Assembly: GCF_001425235.1 (NCBI RefSeq)
Contig: NZ_LMEA01000009.1
Span: 1-64,000, forward strand
DNA length: 64,000 nt
Direction: 5' to 3'
Source of the DNA: Devosia sp. Root413D1
GTDB lineage: Bacteria > Pseudomonadota > Alphaproteobacteria > Rhizobiales > Devosiaceae
The notes below the pieces were generated by a model. That model did no database searches, had not been told where the DNA came from, and was given only the letters and a program-made list of their open reading frames with translations. Shown piece by piece: positions 33,101 through 40,976 of this stretch (position 1 is the stretch's first letter; the number at the start of each line of letters is the position of its first letter). The translations under genes and the position numbers were made by a program.

Positions 33101-34192
33101 TCATGGTCGCCAGCGCGTGGCGCCGATGAAGCGCTCGGTTCTGGCGTCCTCGTTGAAATAGTAGGCGGTGACCAGGGTGCCATCGGCCGCGGTGACGGTG
33201 CGCGGATAGCCGAGATCATGGCTGCCGCCGCCGCTGCGCAGCACGATGGTCGGGCCCCAGGTCTCGCCATTGTCGGATGAGACCTTGGCGTCGATGCTGT
33301 AGGGGGCGTCGCGGTTGCCGTAGGTCATCACCACGCGGCCATCGGCCAGTTGGTTCAGCGTGCCGGGGTTGCCGAGGTGGTTCTTGGCATTGTCCTTGAA
33401 TGCCGCCGCCACCTGCATCGGCCCCCAGGTGCGGCCGAGGTCCCTCGAGCGGTAGGTTTCCATGGTGTAGTCGTGGCCGTGCCCGGCACGGACCACGACG
33501 AGGATGTCGCCGTTCTTCAGCATCAGGCTTGCCGGCATGATGCCGTGGTCCTTGCCCCAGAGCTCCTCGCCGATCCAGCTGAGGAATTTCCAGCTCAGCC
33601 CGCCATCCAGCGTTTCGGCCGCGAATACCCGGCCTTCCTCGCCGTCGAACTTGTTGGCAGTGAGAAAGACGATCAGGTGATCCTGGTTCACCACCACATA
33701 GTCGGTGCGGGCGGCGACGCCGGCCCAGACGAATTGCGGCCATTTGAACGGGCCCTGCCAGCTCTTCGCCCGGTCATAGGAGAAGTAGAAGAACGACTGG
33801 ACGCCCGGCTCGAGCCCGGTGCGCGCCGCCATGAAGGCGAAGTCGGGATGGGTGAAGTCGATCTTCTCGGTGAGCGCGGTCGGCCCTTCCGGGCCATCCA
33901 TTACTTCTTCGAGCTTAAGCCCCTTGATCATGTGCTCGTCGGCCGACAGCGCCCGGCCGCCGGGCAGCCGGCCAGGAAACGGCCCATAGCTCCAGGTCCT
34001 GCCGCCGTCGAGACTGCGCGCCATGGTGGTTGTGGTGGGTTGCGAGCGGTCGCGGGCATGGAAGCCGGAATTGGCATTGAAGGTCGACACGGTGAAGCCG
34101 ACGACCAGTTCATCGCCCCAGGCCCACATGCCGTAATTGGCGGGCCAGCCGGCGAATTTCCCCGGTTCGCGAAAGATCGTCACCTGCTCCAC
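33101..34192 (-). CDS. BNR/Asp-box repeat protein (sialidase-like), paralogue 2
   Basis: This 363-aa protein is clearly a paralogue of the one at 31888. Both share VEQVT at the start, then FAGWPANYGMWAWGDELVVGF, and the same series of Asp-boxes (SLDGGRTW, TLDGGLSW, SRDLGRTW, SSDNGETW). It is cytoplasmic by lack of a signal peptide. The GTG at 34192 follows GGAGGGG on the coding strand. Two adjacent, diverged copies under copies of the same operator suggest duplicated enzymes for related glycoside bonds. True sialidase activity is not supported by visible active-site motifs. Confidence 0.75.
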   Translation of the reverse strand: MEQVTIFREPGKFAGWPANYGMWAWGDELVVGFTVSTFNANSGFHARDRSQPTTTTMARSLDGGRTWSYGPFPGRLPGGRALSADEHMIKGLKLEEVMDGPEGPTALTEKIDFTHPDFAFMAARTGLEPGVQSFFYFSYDRAKSWQGPFKWPQFVWAGVAARTDYVVVNQDHLIVFLTANKFDGEEGRVFAAETLDGGLSWKFLSWIGEELWGKDHGIMPASLMLKNGDILVVVRAGHGHDYTMETYRSRDLGRTWGPMQVAAAFKDNAKNHLGNPGTLNQLADGRVVMTYGNRDAPYSIDAKVSSDNGETWGPTIVLRSGGGSHDLGYPRTVTAADGTLVTAYYFNEDARTERFIGATRWRP

Positions 34193-34269
34193 CGACCCCT
34201 CCAGCCTGCATAATGTCGACATTATCCACGATGCGGCACCCACCCCAACCGGTCAAGCGGAAAATAGAT

Positions 34270-34283
34270 GATTGTCAGCAATG
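34270..34283 (+). promoter_or_regulatory. Operator-like site E (GATTGTCAGCAATG)
   Basis: It matches the consensus at 13 of 14 bases. It lies 78 bp before BNR paralogue 2 and 255 bp before the importer operon, so it could act on both. Confidence 0.6.
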
Positions 34284-34389
34284 TTGGGCGTGCGCGTCTG
34301 TCACGTTTGTCAGCGGCCATGACCATAATCCCATGCGGGTCGAGCTGATAAGCCGGAATCGACGAGCAGAATGCAACTTTCGTCGTGCA

Positions 34390-34430
34390 TTTGTCATGGG
34401 CCTTGACAAAATAGGCGTTGGCGCTACCGT
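34390..34430 (+). promoter_or_regulatory. Possible promoter and inverted repeat for the second importer operon
   Basis: TTGACA (34403-34408) and TACCGT (34425-34430) are 16 bp apart, giving a perfect -35 and a weak -10. TTTGTCA (34390-34396) and TGACAAA (34404-34410) form an inverted repeat over the -35 box, which suggests a regulator site. Confidence 0.4.
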
Positions 34431-34537
34431 TTAGCTCAGCATTGCCTCGGGGGTGTTGAGGCAATCGCGGCCGGCGGGACGCTGGTACGCGGCGGGAGCA
34501 AGGGGCTCCACGCGCAGCAATCAGGGGAACATGTGAG

Positions 34538-36469
34538 ATGATCAAGCTATCCAGGAGACTGTTCGTCACGTCGTCCTTGGCGACGCTCGCCGCTGCGGCG
34601 ACTGGCCTCGGCCCGGCGCTCGCCGCTGCGATCGGCGAGGCGCCGATGCTGAAGGCGTTGGCCGATGCCGGCACACTCCCGCCGCTGGCTGACCGCCTGC
34701 CCAAGAACCCGATGGTGGTGACGCCGCTCAGGGAAGTGGGCAAGTACGGCGGCACCTGGCGCTCGACCATTGTTGGCGGCGGTTCGCTGTCGATGTTGTT
34801 CCGCTACCAGGCCTATGAGCCGCTGATGCGCTACAACCCGGAATGGACCGGGGTGATCCCCAACGTCGCCGAATCCGTCGTCGCCAACGACGCCGCCACC
34901 GAATTCACCTTCAAGCTGCGCGAAGGCCACAAGTGGTCCGACGGCCAGCCCTACACCACCGACGACGTGATGTTCTGGTACGAGGACGTGTTCTCCAACC
35001 CCGACATCGAGGTCACCAACCAGGACCACCTGATCGTCGGTGAGGACAAGGCGGTGTTCACCAAAGTCGACGCGCTCACCTTCACGGTCAGCTTCAAGAG
35101 CTCGAACGGCCTGTTCCTGCTGCTGCTGGCCTGGGCCGACAGCGACCAGACGACCCGCTTCCCCAAGCACTACCTCAGCCAGTTCCTGCCCAAGTACAAT
35201 CCGGACGCCGATAAGCTCGCGACCGACCAGGGCCTGTCGGGCTGGGTGCAACTGTTCCAGAAGAAATCCGGCGCGGCGCTCGAGGACGACTTCTTCACCA
35301 ACAGCGAAATCCCCGTCCTCCACCCATGGAAGATGAAGGTGGCGCCGGGCGAGAGCACCGAGCATGCCATTGCCGAACGCAACCCCTACTATTTCAAGGT
35401 CGATACCGCCGGCAACCAGCTGCCCTATCTCGACAGCATCGATTACGTGCTGGTCGCCGACGCCCAGGTGCTGCTGCTCAAGTGCCTGCAGGGCGAGATC
35501 GACCTGCTCGACCAGTATATCGGCACCCCGACCAACAAGTCGGTGCTGTTCGACGGCAAGGAACGTGGCGGCTACGACTTCTATACGACGCTCTCGACTC
35601 AGCCCAACGAGATGGCGATCTGCCTCAACATGACCCATCCGGACAAGGTCAAGGCAGAGCTCTATTCGAACAAGGATTTCCGCATCGGGCTGTCGCATGC
35701 CATCGACCGGCAGGCGCTGATCGACTCGGTGTTCGTCGGCATCGGCTCGGCCTCGCAGCCGGCCATCGCCGAGGGCGATCCGCTCTACAATGAGCGGTTG
35801 GCGAAGCAATTCACCGAGTTCGATCTCGCCAAGGCCAATGAATTCCTCGACAAGGCCGCGCCCAACAAGGATGCCGATGGCTATCGCCTCGACAGCTCCG
35901 GCCGCCGCATCACCATCATCGTCGAGCAGGATCAGAACCGGCTCGAAATGGTCGACATGATGCAGCTGATGATGCCGATGCTGAAGGCGGTTGGTATTGA
36001 CGGCCAGCTCAAGCTGATCGACCGCTCACTGTGGGAAGTGCGCATCCGCCAGAACATGGATTACGACGCCACCACCAACCGCTTCGGCGGCGGCATCGGC
36101 CTCGCGGCCATGCTCGATCCGCGCTACTTCGTGCCCTATAGCGGCAACGCCTTCTACGCCATGGGCTGGCAGATCTGGTATAACGATAAGACCGCCGCCA
36201 ATGCCGTCGAGCCGCCGGCCCAGGTGCAGGACGCGCTCAAACTCTATGACGAGATGAAGAGCACGGTCGACGATTTGAAGCGCGTCGAGGCGTTCAAGCA
36301 GATCCTCGAGATCGCCGCCGACCAGTTCTACTGCATCGGCATCAAGGTGCCCAACGACGCCTACGGCATCGTGCGCAACGACTTCCACAACGTGCCCGAC
36401 AAGATGCCGAACTCCTTCGGCTATCCCACTCCGGCGCCGACCAATCCCGAGCAGTACTTCAAGGCCTGA
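34538..36469 (+). CDS. Opp-family ABC transporter substrate-binding protein, second system
   Basis: This 643-aa protein starts MIKLSRRLFVTSSLATLAAA. This has the SRRxF pattern of a Tat signal, with cleavage likely after PALA. SBP_bac_5 features follow, such as WSDGQPYTTDDVMFWYEDV. The mature start, TLPPLADRLPKNPMVVTP, aligns with the protein at 29803, so these are paralogues. It feeds the permeases at 38830 and 39816. A terminator-like hairpin after the stop would favour its expression over the downstream genes. Confidence 0.9.
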   Translation: MIKLSRRLFVTSSLATLAAAATGLGPALAAAIGEAPMLKALADAGTLPPLADRLPKNPMVVTPLREVGKYGGTWRSTIVGGGSLSMLFRYQAYEPLMRYNPEWTGVIPNVAESVVANDAATEFTFKLREGHKWSDGQPYTTDDVMFWYEDVFSNPDIEVTNQDHLIVGEDKAVFTKVDALTFTVSFKSSNGLFLLLLAWADSDQTTRFPKHYLSQFLPKYNPDADKLATDQGLSGWVQLFQKKSGAALEDDFFTNSEIPVLHPWKMKVAPGESTEHAIAERNPYYFKVDTAGNQLPYLDSIDYVLVADAQVLLLKCLQGEIDLLDQYIGTPTNKSVLFDGKERGGYDFYTTLSTQPNEMAICLNMTHPDKVKAELYSNKDFRIGLSHAIDRQALIDSVFVGIGSASQPAIAEGDPLYNERLAKQFTEFDLAKANEFLDKAAPNKDADGYRLDSSGRRITIIVEQDQNRLEMVDMMQLMMPMLKAVGIDGQLKLIDRSLWEVRIRQNMDYDATTNRFGGGIGLAAMLDPRYFVPYSGNAFYAMGWQIWYNDKTAANAVEPPAQVQDALKLYDEMKSTVDDLKRVEAFKQILEIAADQFYCIGIKVPNDAYGIVRNDFHNVPDKMPNSFGYPTPAPTNPEQYFKA

Positions 36470-36479
36470 CCCGGCCTGA

Positions 36480-36514
36480 CCGGGGAGCCCCCCAGGGCTT
36501 CCCGGCGCTTTTTT
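36480..36514 (+). terminator. Rho-independent terminator after the second binding protein
   Basis: CCGGGGAGCCC and GGGCTTCCCGG form an 11-bp stem with one wobble pair and loop CCCA, followed by CGCTTTTTTCT. It probably terminates only part of the transcripts, since the related genes continue downstream. Confidence 0.75.
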
Positions 36515-36559
36515 CTCCGGCGCATTAGAGCCTTTCACCGATGACCTGAACCACCCCCG

Positions 36560-36640
36560 ATGTCATCCCTGCGAAAGCAGGGATCCAACCCTCCACCGGC
36601 GCCGGCTGCGAGATGGGTCCCAGCTTTCGCTGGGATGACA
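36560..36640. repeat. Palindromic repeat, family B variant
   Basis: The arms ATGTCATCCCTGCGAAAGC and CAGCTTTCGCTGGGATGACA flank a short spacer. The two arms differ slightly (CCCTGCG against CCCAGCG). Confidence 0.75.
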
Positions 36641-36674
36641 GCCGGTGGGTAGGTCCAGACCGAGCCTAACCGCC

Positions 36675-38825
36675 ATGCCGATGCAGCCAATGCGAAACGA
36701 TCTAGCGGTAGTAGCGATGAACAGCACAGCCGAGGCCCTGAGCGGCCTCAGGTCACCCACCTGGTATGAAGGCGCGACGCGCTGGACGCAGCTCACTTTG
36801 GTCGAGGACGACCCAGGGAGCTACGACCTCGATTTCTGGCTCGGCGTGTTCGACGAGACCCAGTCGAACGCCACCTGCCTCTCGGCCGGCGGCTATGTCG
36901 CCTACTATCCGAGCAAGATCCCGCTGCACTATGTCAGCCGTCATATCGGCGACGGCGATCCGTTTGGCGACCTGGTGGCCGGGGCGCGGCAGCGCAACAT
37001 GCACGTGGTCGCCCGCGTCGATCCGCACGCTGTGCACGCCGACGTGGCGGCAGCGCATCCCGAATGGATCTCGGTGACCGCCGAAGGCGAGCTCCGCAGA
37101 CACTGGTCGTTCCCCGAGGCCTATGTCACCTGCGCCTGGGGCGGCTATAACCGCGAGTTCATGAGCGAGGTAATCCGCGAGATCGCCGCCGGCTACGATA
37201 TCGACGCCATCTTCGCCAATCGCTGGTCCGGTCACGGCGTCTGCTACTGCGCCCATTGCAGCAGCGATTTCCGGGCGAAGACCGGGCGCGAGCTGCCACG
37301 CCGGCGCGATCCGTTCGATCCGACCTGGCAGGCCTGGCTGGGCTGGTCGCGCGATGTGCTCACCGAACTCGTCGGACACTGGAATGGCATCGTCGCGTCC
37401 GAGCGTCCGCATGGCCGCTTCATTCCCAATATCGGCAACTCCTCGATGCTCGACTTCGCCCTCGACGAGGTGAAACGCTATTGCCCTATCCTGTTCGTCG
37501 ACCACCAGGGGCGCACCGGCGTGGTGCCGATCTGGTCGGCCGGGCGCGACGGCAAGCGCATGCGCGGCGTGATGGGCGACAAGCCGATCGGACTCGTCAC
37601 CTCCACTTCGGTCGAGGAGAAGTGGCGCTGGAAGGATTCGGTGCAGTCGCCCGAGGAAATCCGCATGTGGATGATCGACGGCATGGCGCATGGGCTGAGG
37701 CCCTGGTTCACCAAGTTCAACGCCAAGGTGCACGACAACCGCTGGCTGCCACCGATCGTCGAAACCTACCGCCTCCATGCCGAGCTCGAGCCGGTGCTGT
37801 CAAAGCTGGCGCCGACTGCCGAAATCGCCCTGCTCGACCCCAGCACCACGCTGCGCACCTGGCACTCGGACGACCGCGACAATGCCGAGGGGCACGAGCT
37901 CGGCTTCTACCACGCGCTGGTCGAAGCCCGGATGCCGTTCGACCTGCTCTCCGACCTGGTGATGACCGATGCGGCGCTCGACCGCTACCGGCTGATCGCC
38001 GTCGCCAACGCGGCGTTCCTCTCCGAGGCGCAGTGCGACATGCTCACCCGCTATGTCGAACGCGGCGGTGCGCTGGTCACCAGCTTCGAGACTTCGCTCT
38101 ATGACGAGCACGGGGTGCAGCGGCCGGATTTCGGACTCTCCCGCCTGTTCGGCGCCAGCGTTGCCGGGCCGACCGAAGGGCCGGTCAAGAACACCTACAT
38201 CGCGCTCGACGGTGCCGATCACCCGATCCTCCGCGGCTTCGACGGCGCCTCGCGCATCATGGGCGGCACCCGCCGCATTCCCCTCGATGTTCACGGCGTC
38301 TCCGAAGTGCCGTTCCGTTTCGTGCCGCATTTCCCCGACCTGCCGATGGAGGAAATTTACGCGCGGGAGCCGGCCCTTGAACCTGCGGTGCTGGCCCGAC
38401 AGGTCGGCAAGGGCCGGGTGGTCTACTTCCCCTGGAACATCGGCGAGATCTTCTGGGAAGTGACCAATGCCGATCATTCGCGGCTGCTCGACAACGCCTT
38501 CCGCTGGGCGCTGGGTACCCCGGCGCGCGTGCAGTCGGCTGGCCCCGGCCTCGTCGACATTGCCACCCGCGACGGCGCGGGCCAGATTTCGGTGCACCTC
38601 GTGAACCTCACCAACCCGATGATGATGAAGGGCCCGATCCGCGAAACCATTCCGCTGCGTGGCCAGTCGGTATCCGTCGCTTTGCCGTCTGGCGCTACGA
38701 CGGCGACGGCGCGGCTGCTGGTTTCGGGGCAGGTGCCGGCCACCAGCCTCCAGGGTGGCAGGCTGCATGTCGATCTGCCCGAGATCCACACCAACGAGGT
38801 GGTGCTCGTCGAGTTCGGGCCCTGA
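36675..38825 (+). CDS. Glycoside-hydrolase-like protein with beta-galactosidase trimerisation-type domain
   Basis: This protein of about 716 aa has an N-terminal (beta/alpha)8-type region. It includes LSAGGYVAYYPSKIPLHYVS, ARVDPHAVHADVAAAHPEW, a Cys-rich GVCYCAHCSSDF (possibly zinc-binding, as in GH42 enzymes) and GVMGDKPIGLV. Residues about 390-560 resemble the GH42 trimerisation domain (YVERGGALVTSFETSLYDEHG, KGRVVYFPWNIGE), followed by a short beta domain. I cannot place it in a named GH family. No signal peptide is seen, so it probably acts on imported glycosides. The start is uncertain: ATG codons at 36675, 36690 and 36717 all lack a good ribosome site, and a GTG at 36645 lies next to the repeat. 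Confidence 0.7.
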   Translation: MPMQPMRNDLAVVAMNSTAEALSGLRSPTWYEGATRWTQLTLVEDDPGSYDLDFWLGVFDETQSNATCLSAGGYVAYYPSKIPLHYVSRHIGDGDPFGDLVAGARQRNMHVVARVDPHAVHADVAAAHPEWISVTAEGELRRHWSFPEAYVTCAWGGYNREFMSEVIREIAAGYDIDAIFANRWSGHGVCYCAHCSSDFRAKTGRELPRRRDPFDPTWQAWLGWSRDVLTELVGHWNGIVASERPHGRFIPNIGNSSMLDFALDEVKRYCPILFVDHQGRTGVVPIWSAGRDGKRMRGVMGDKPIGLVTSTSVEEKWRWKDSVQSPEEIRMWMIDGMAHGLRPWFTKFNAKVHDNRWLPPIVETYRLHAELEPVLSKLAPTAEIALLDPSTTLRTWHSDDRDNAEGHELGFYHALVEARMPFDLLSDLVMTDAALDRYRLIAVANAAFLSEAQCDMLTRYVERGGALVTSFETSLYDEHGVQRPDFGLSRLFGASVAGPTEGPVKNTYIALDGADHPILRGFDGASRIMGGTRRIPLDVHGVSEVPFRFVPHFPDLPMEEIYAREPALEPAVLARQVGKGRVVYFPWNIGEIFWEVTNADHSRLLDNAFRWALGTPARVQSAGPGLVDIATRDGAGQISVHLVNLTNPMMMKGPIRETIPLRGQSVSVALPSGATTATARLLVSGQVPATSLQGGRLHVDLPEIHTNEVVLVEFGP

Positions 38826-38829
38826 CGGC

Positions 38830-39819
38830 ATGCTGCTCTATATCCTCAAGCGCCTGCTCTACATGGTCCCGACGCTGTTCGGCATGTCGCTGGTATCGTT
38901 CCTGATCATCCAGCTGCCTCCGGGTGATTTCCTGACCTCGCTGACCTCGGCGATCGCCGATTCCGGGCAGTCGCTCGACCAGGCCTCGATCGACCGGCTG
39001 ACCGCGCTCTACGGGCTCGATCAGCCGTTCTACGTGCAGTACTGGAACTGGATCTCCAACATCATCTTCCGCGGCGATTTCGGCTGGTCGTTCGACTGGG
39101 GCCAGCCGGTGAGCCGGCTGCTCTGGGATCGCATGGGGGTGACGATTTTCGTCTCGGCCCTGAGCCTGGTGTTGATCTGGGCGCTGGCCATTCCGATCGG
39201 CATCTACTCGGCGGTGCGCCGCTACTCGATCGGCGACTATGTCTTCACCTTCCTCGGCTTTGTCGGGCTCGCCGTGCCGACCTTCATTCTGGCGCTGGGG
39301 CTGATGTACATCAGCTTCACCTGGTTCGGCCTCAATGTCGGCGGGCTGTTCTCGCCCGAATACGAGCAGGCGCCCTGGAGCCTCGCCAAGTTCATCGACC
39401 TGCTGCAGCATTTGTGGATCCCGGTGGTGGTGATCGCCATCTCGTCGACTGCGGCGCTGATCCGGGTGATGCGCGCCAATCTCTCCGATGAACTCAGTAA
39501 GCCCTATGTCGTCACCGCCCGCGCCAAGGGCCTCTCCGAGTTCACCCTGATCATGCGCTACCCGGTGCGCCTCGCGCTCAATCCGTTCGTCTCGACCATC
39601 GGCTGGGTGCTGCCCTCGCTGATCTCGGGCGTCACCATCACGGCGATCGTCCTCAACCTGCCGATGGCCGGCCCGCTGCTGCTGCGCGCCCTGGTCAGCC
39701 AGGACATGTATCTCGCCGGCGCCTTCATCCTGATCATGAGCGTGTTGACGCTGATCGGCATGCTGCTCTCCGACATCCTCCTCGCCGTGCTCGATCCGCG
39801 CGTCAGGTACCAGCGATGA
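38830..39819 (+). CDS. Opp/Dpp-type ABC transporter permease (OppB-like), second system
   Basis: This 329-aa permease starts MLLYILKRLLYMVPTLFG and has six hydrophobic helices. It has LTALYGLDQPFYVQYWNW in the periplasmic loop and the EAA motif ELSKPYVVTARAKGL. It closely parallels the protein at 28757. The ATG at 38830 is 4 bp after the GH-like gene stop, so enzyme and importer are cotranscribed. Confidence 0.92.
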   Translation: MLLYILKRLLYMVPTLFGMSLVSFLIIQLPPGDFLTSLTSAIADSGQSLDQASIDRLTALYGLDQPFYVQYWNWISNIIFRGDFGWSFDWGQPVSRLLWDRMGVTIFVSALSLVLIWALAIPIGIYSAVRRYSIGDYVFTFLGFVGLAVPTFILALGLMYISFTWFGLNVGGLFSPEYEQAPWSLAKFIDLLQHLWIPVVVIAISSTAALIRVMRANLSDELSKPYVVTARAKGLSEFTLIMRYPVRLALNPFVSTIGWVLPSLISGVTITAIVLNLPMAGPLLLRALVSQDMYLAGAFILIMSVLTLIGMLLSDILLAVLDPRVRYQR

Positions 39820-40976
39820 GCGGCGTGATGTCAGAAGAAGATTTGGCCCTGCCGCCGCCGATCATCGCGCGGGCGGGCAACTCGGCCGCGACCGCCAGTC
39901 AGTGGCGGCTGATGGCCTGGCGCTTCAGCCGCCACAAGCTGGCGGTGGTATCGCTGGTCATTGTGGTGCTGCTCTATCTCACCGGCATCTTCGCCGAGTT
40001 CCTCGCGCCCTACAGCCCTGAGACCACCCGGCCGCAATATACCTACGCGCCACCGCAGGGCATCAATCTGTTCGCGCCCTCAGCCGATGGTGGCTGGGCC
40101 TTCAACTTCCACGCTTCAGGCTATGACATCACCGTCGATACCGAAGCGATGCGCCGGAGCTTTACCGCCAACCCCGACAAAATCATTCCGCTCGGCCTGT
40201 TCGTCGAGGGCCAGCCCTATCGGCTGTTCGGGCTGATCGACGCCAACATCCACTTGATCGGCGCCACCGACCCCAAGGAGGTAGTGTACCTCTTCGGCAG
40301 CGACCGGCTGGGCCGCGATGTGCTGAGCCGGCTGATCCACGGCACCCGCATCTCGATGTCGATCGGGCTGGTCGGGGTGGTGATCTCGCTTGTCCTCGGC
40401 GTCTTTTTCGGCGGCATTTCCGGCTATTACGGAGGCTGGCTCGACAGCGTCATCCAACGGCTGATCGAGGTGATCAGCGCCATGCCCACCATCCCCTTGT
40501 GGATGGGGCTGGCGGCGGCGATCCCGCTGACCTGGGGGCCGATCGAGGTCTATTTCACCGTCACCGCCATCGTCTCGCTGCTCGGCTGGACCTCCCTGGC
40601 GCGCGAAGTGCGTGGTCGCTTCTTCTCGCTGCGCAACGAGGATTTCGTCACTGCGGCGCGGCTCGACGGGGCAGGCGAGATGCGGATCATCTTCCGCCAG
40701 ATGCTGCCCTCGATGACCAGCCACATCCTCGCCATGGTGACGCTGGCGGTGCCGGCAATGATCATTGCCGAGACCTCGCTGTCCTTCCTCGGCGTCGGGC
40801 TGAAGCCGCCGGTGGTAAGCTGGGGCGTGCTGCTGCAGGACGCGCAGAACCTCCGCGCCATCACCAGCGCCCCGTGGCTGCTGTTCTGGCCGGCTTTGTT
40901 CGTGATGATCGCAGTGCTCAGTTTCAACTTCCTCGGCGATGGGCTTCGAGACGCGGCGGATCCCTATGACAGCTGA
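39816..40976 (+). CDS. Opp/Dpp-type ABC transporter permease (OppC-like), second system
   Basis: This 386-aa permease has the same large periplasmic insert (about residues 70-170) as its paralogue at 27624. It then has GSDRLGRDVLSRLIHGTRIS and the EAA loop DFVTAARLDGAGEMRI. It overlaps the OppB-like gene by 4 bp and the fused ATPase by 11 bp. Confidence 0.91.
   Translation: MSGVMSEEDLALPPPIIARAGNSAATASQWRLMAWRFSRHKLAVVSLVIVVLLYLTGIFAEFLAPYSPETTRPQYTYAPPQGINLFAPSADGGWAFNFHASGYDITVDTEAMRRSFTANPDKIIPLGLFVEGQPYRLFGLIDANIHLIGATDPKEVVYLFGSDRLGRDVLSRLIHGTRISMSIGLVGVVISLVLGVFFGGISGYYGGWLDSVIQRLIEVISAMPTIPLWMGLAAAIPLTWGPIEVYFTVTAIVSLLGWTSLAREVRGRFFSLRNEDFVTAARLDGAGEMRIIFRQMLPSMTSHILAMVTLAVPAMIIAETSLSFLGVGLKPPVVSWGVLLQDAQNLRAITSAPWLLFWPALFVMIAVLSFNFLGDGLRDAADPYDS

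Larger units (their letters stand above)
34193..34537. other. Divergent promoter region between BNR paralogue 2 and the second importer
   Basis: This 345-bp gap contains operator-like site E, a half-site (TTTGTCAGC at 34306-34314) and a possible promoter at 34403-34430 for the rightward operon. No gene is seen. It is more A+T-rich than its flanks. Confidence 0.6.

Noticed and set aside
21719-34192. Complete sialic acid (nan) catabolic cluster
   Set aside because: The DHDPS-family and BNR proteins look suggestive, but there is no NanE or NanK-type kinase, the ROK protein is a regulator, and the BNR proteins lack a signal peptide and visible sialidase catalytic motifs.
36645-36674. GTG start at 36645 for the glycoside-hydrolase-like gene
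   Set aside because: It lies directly next to a palindromic repeat, has no ribosome site, and encodes residues unlike the conserved start of the protein.
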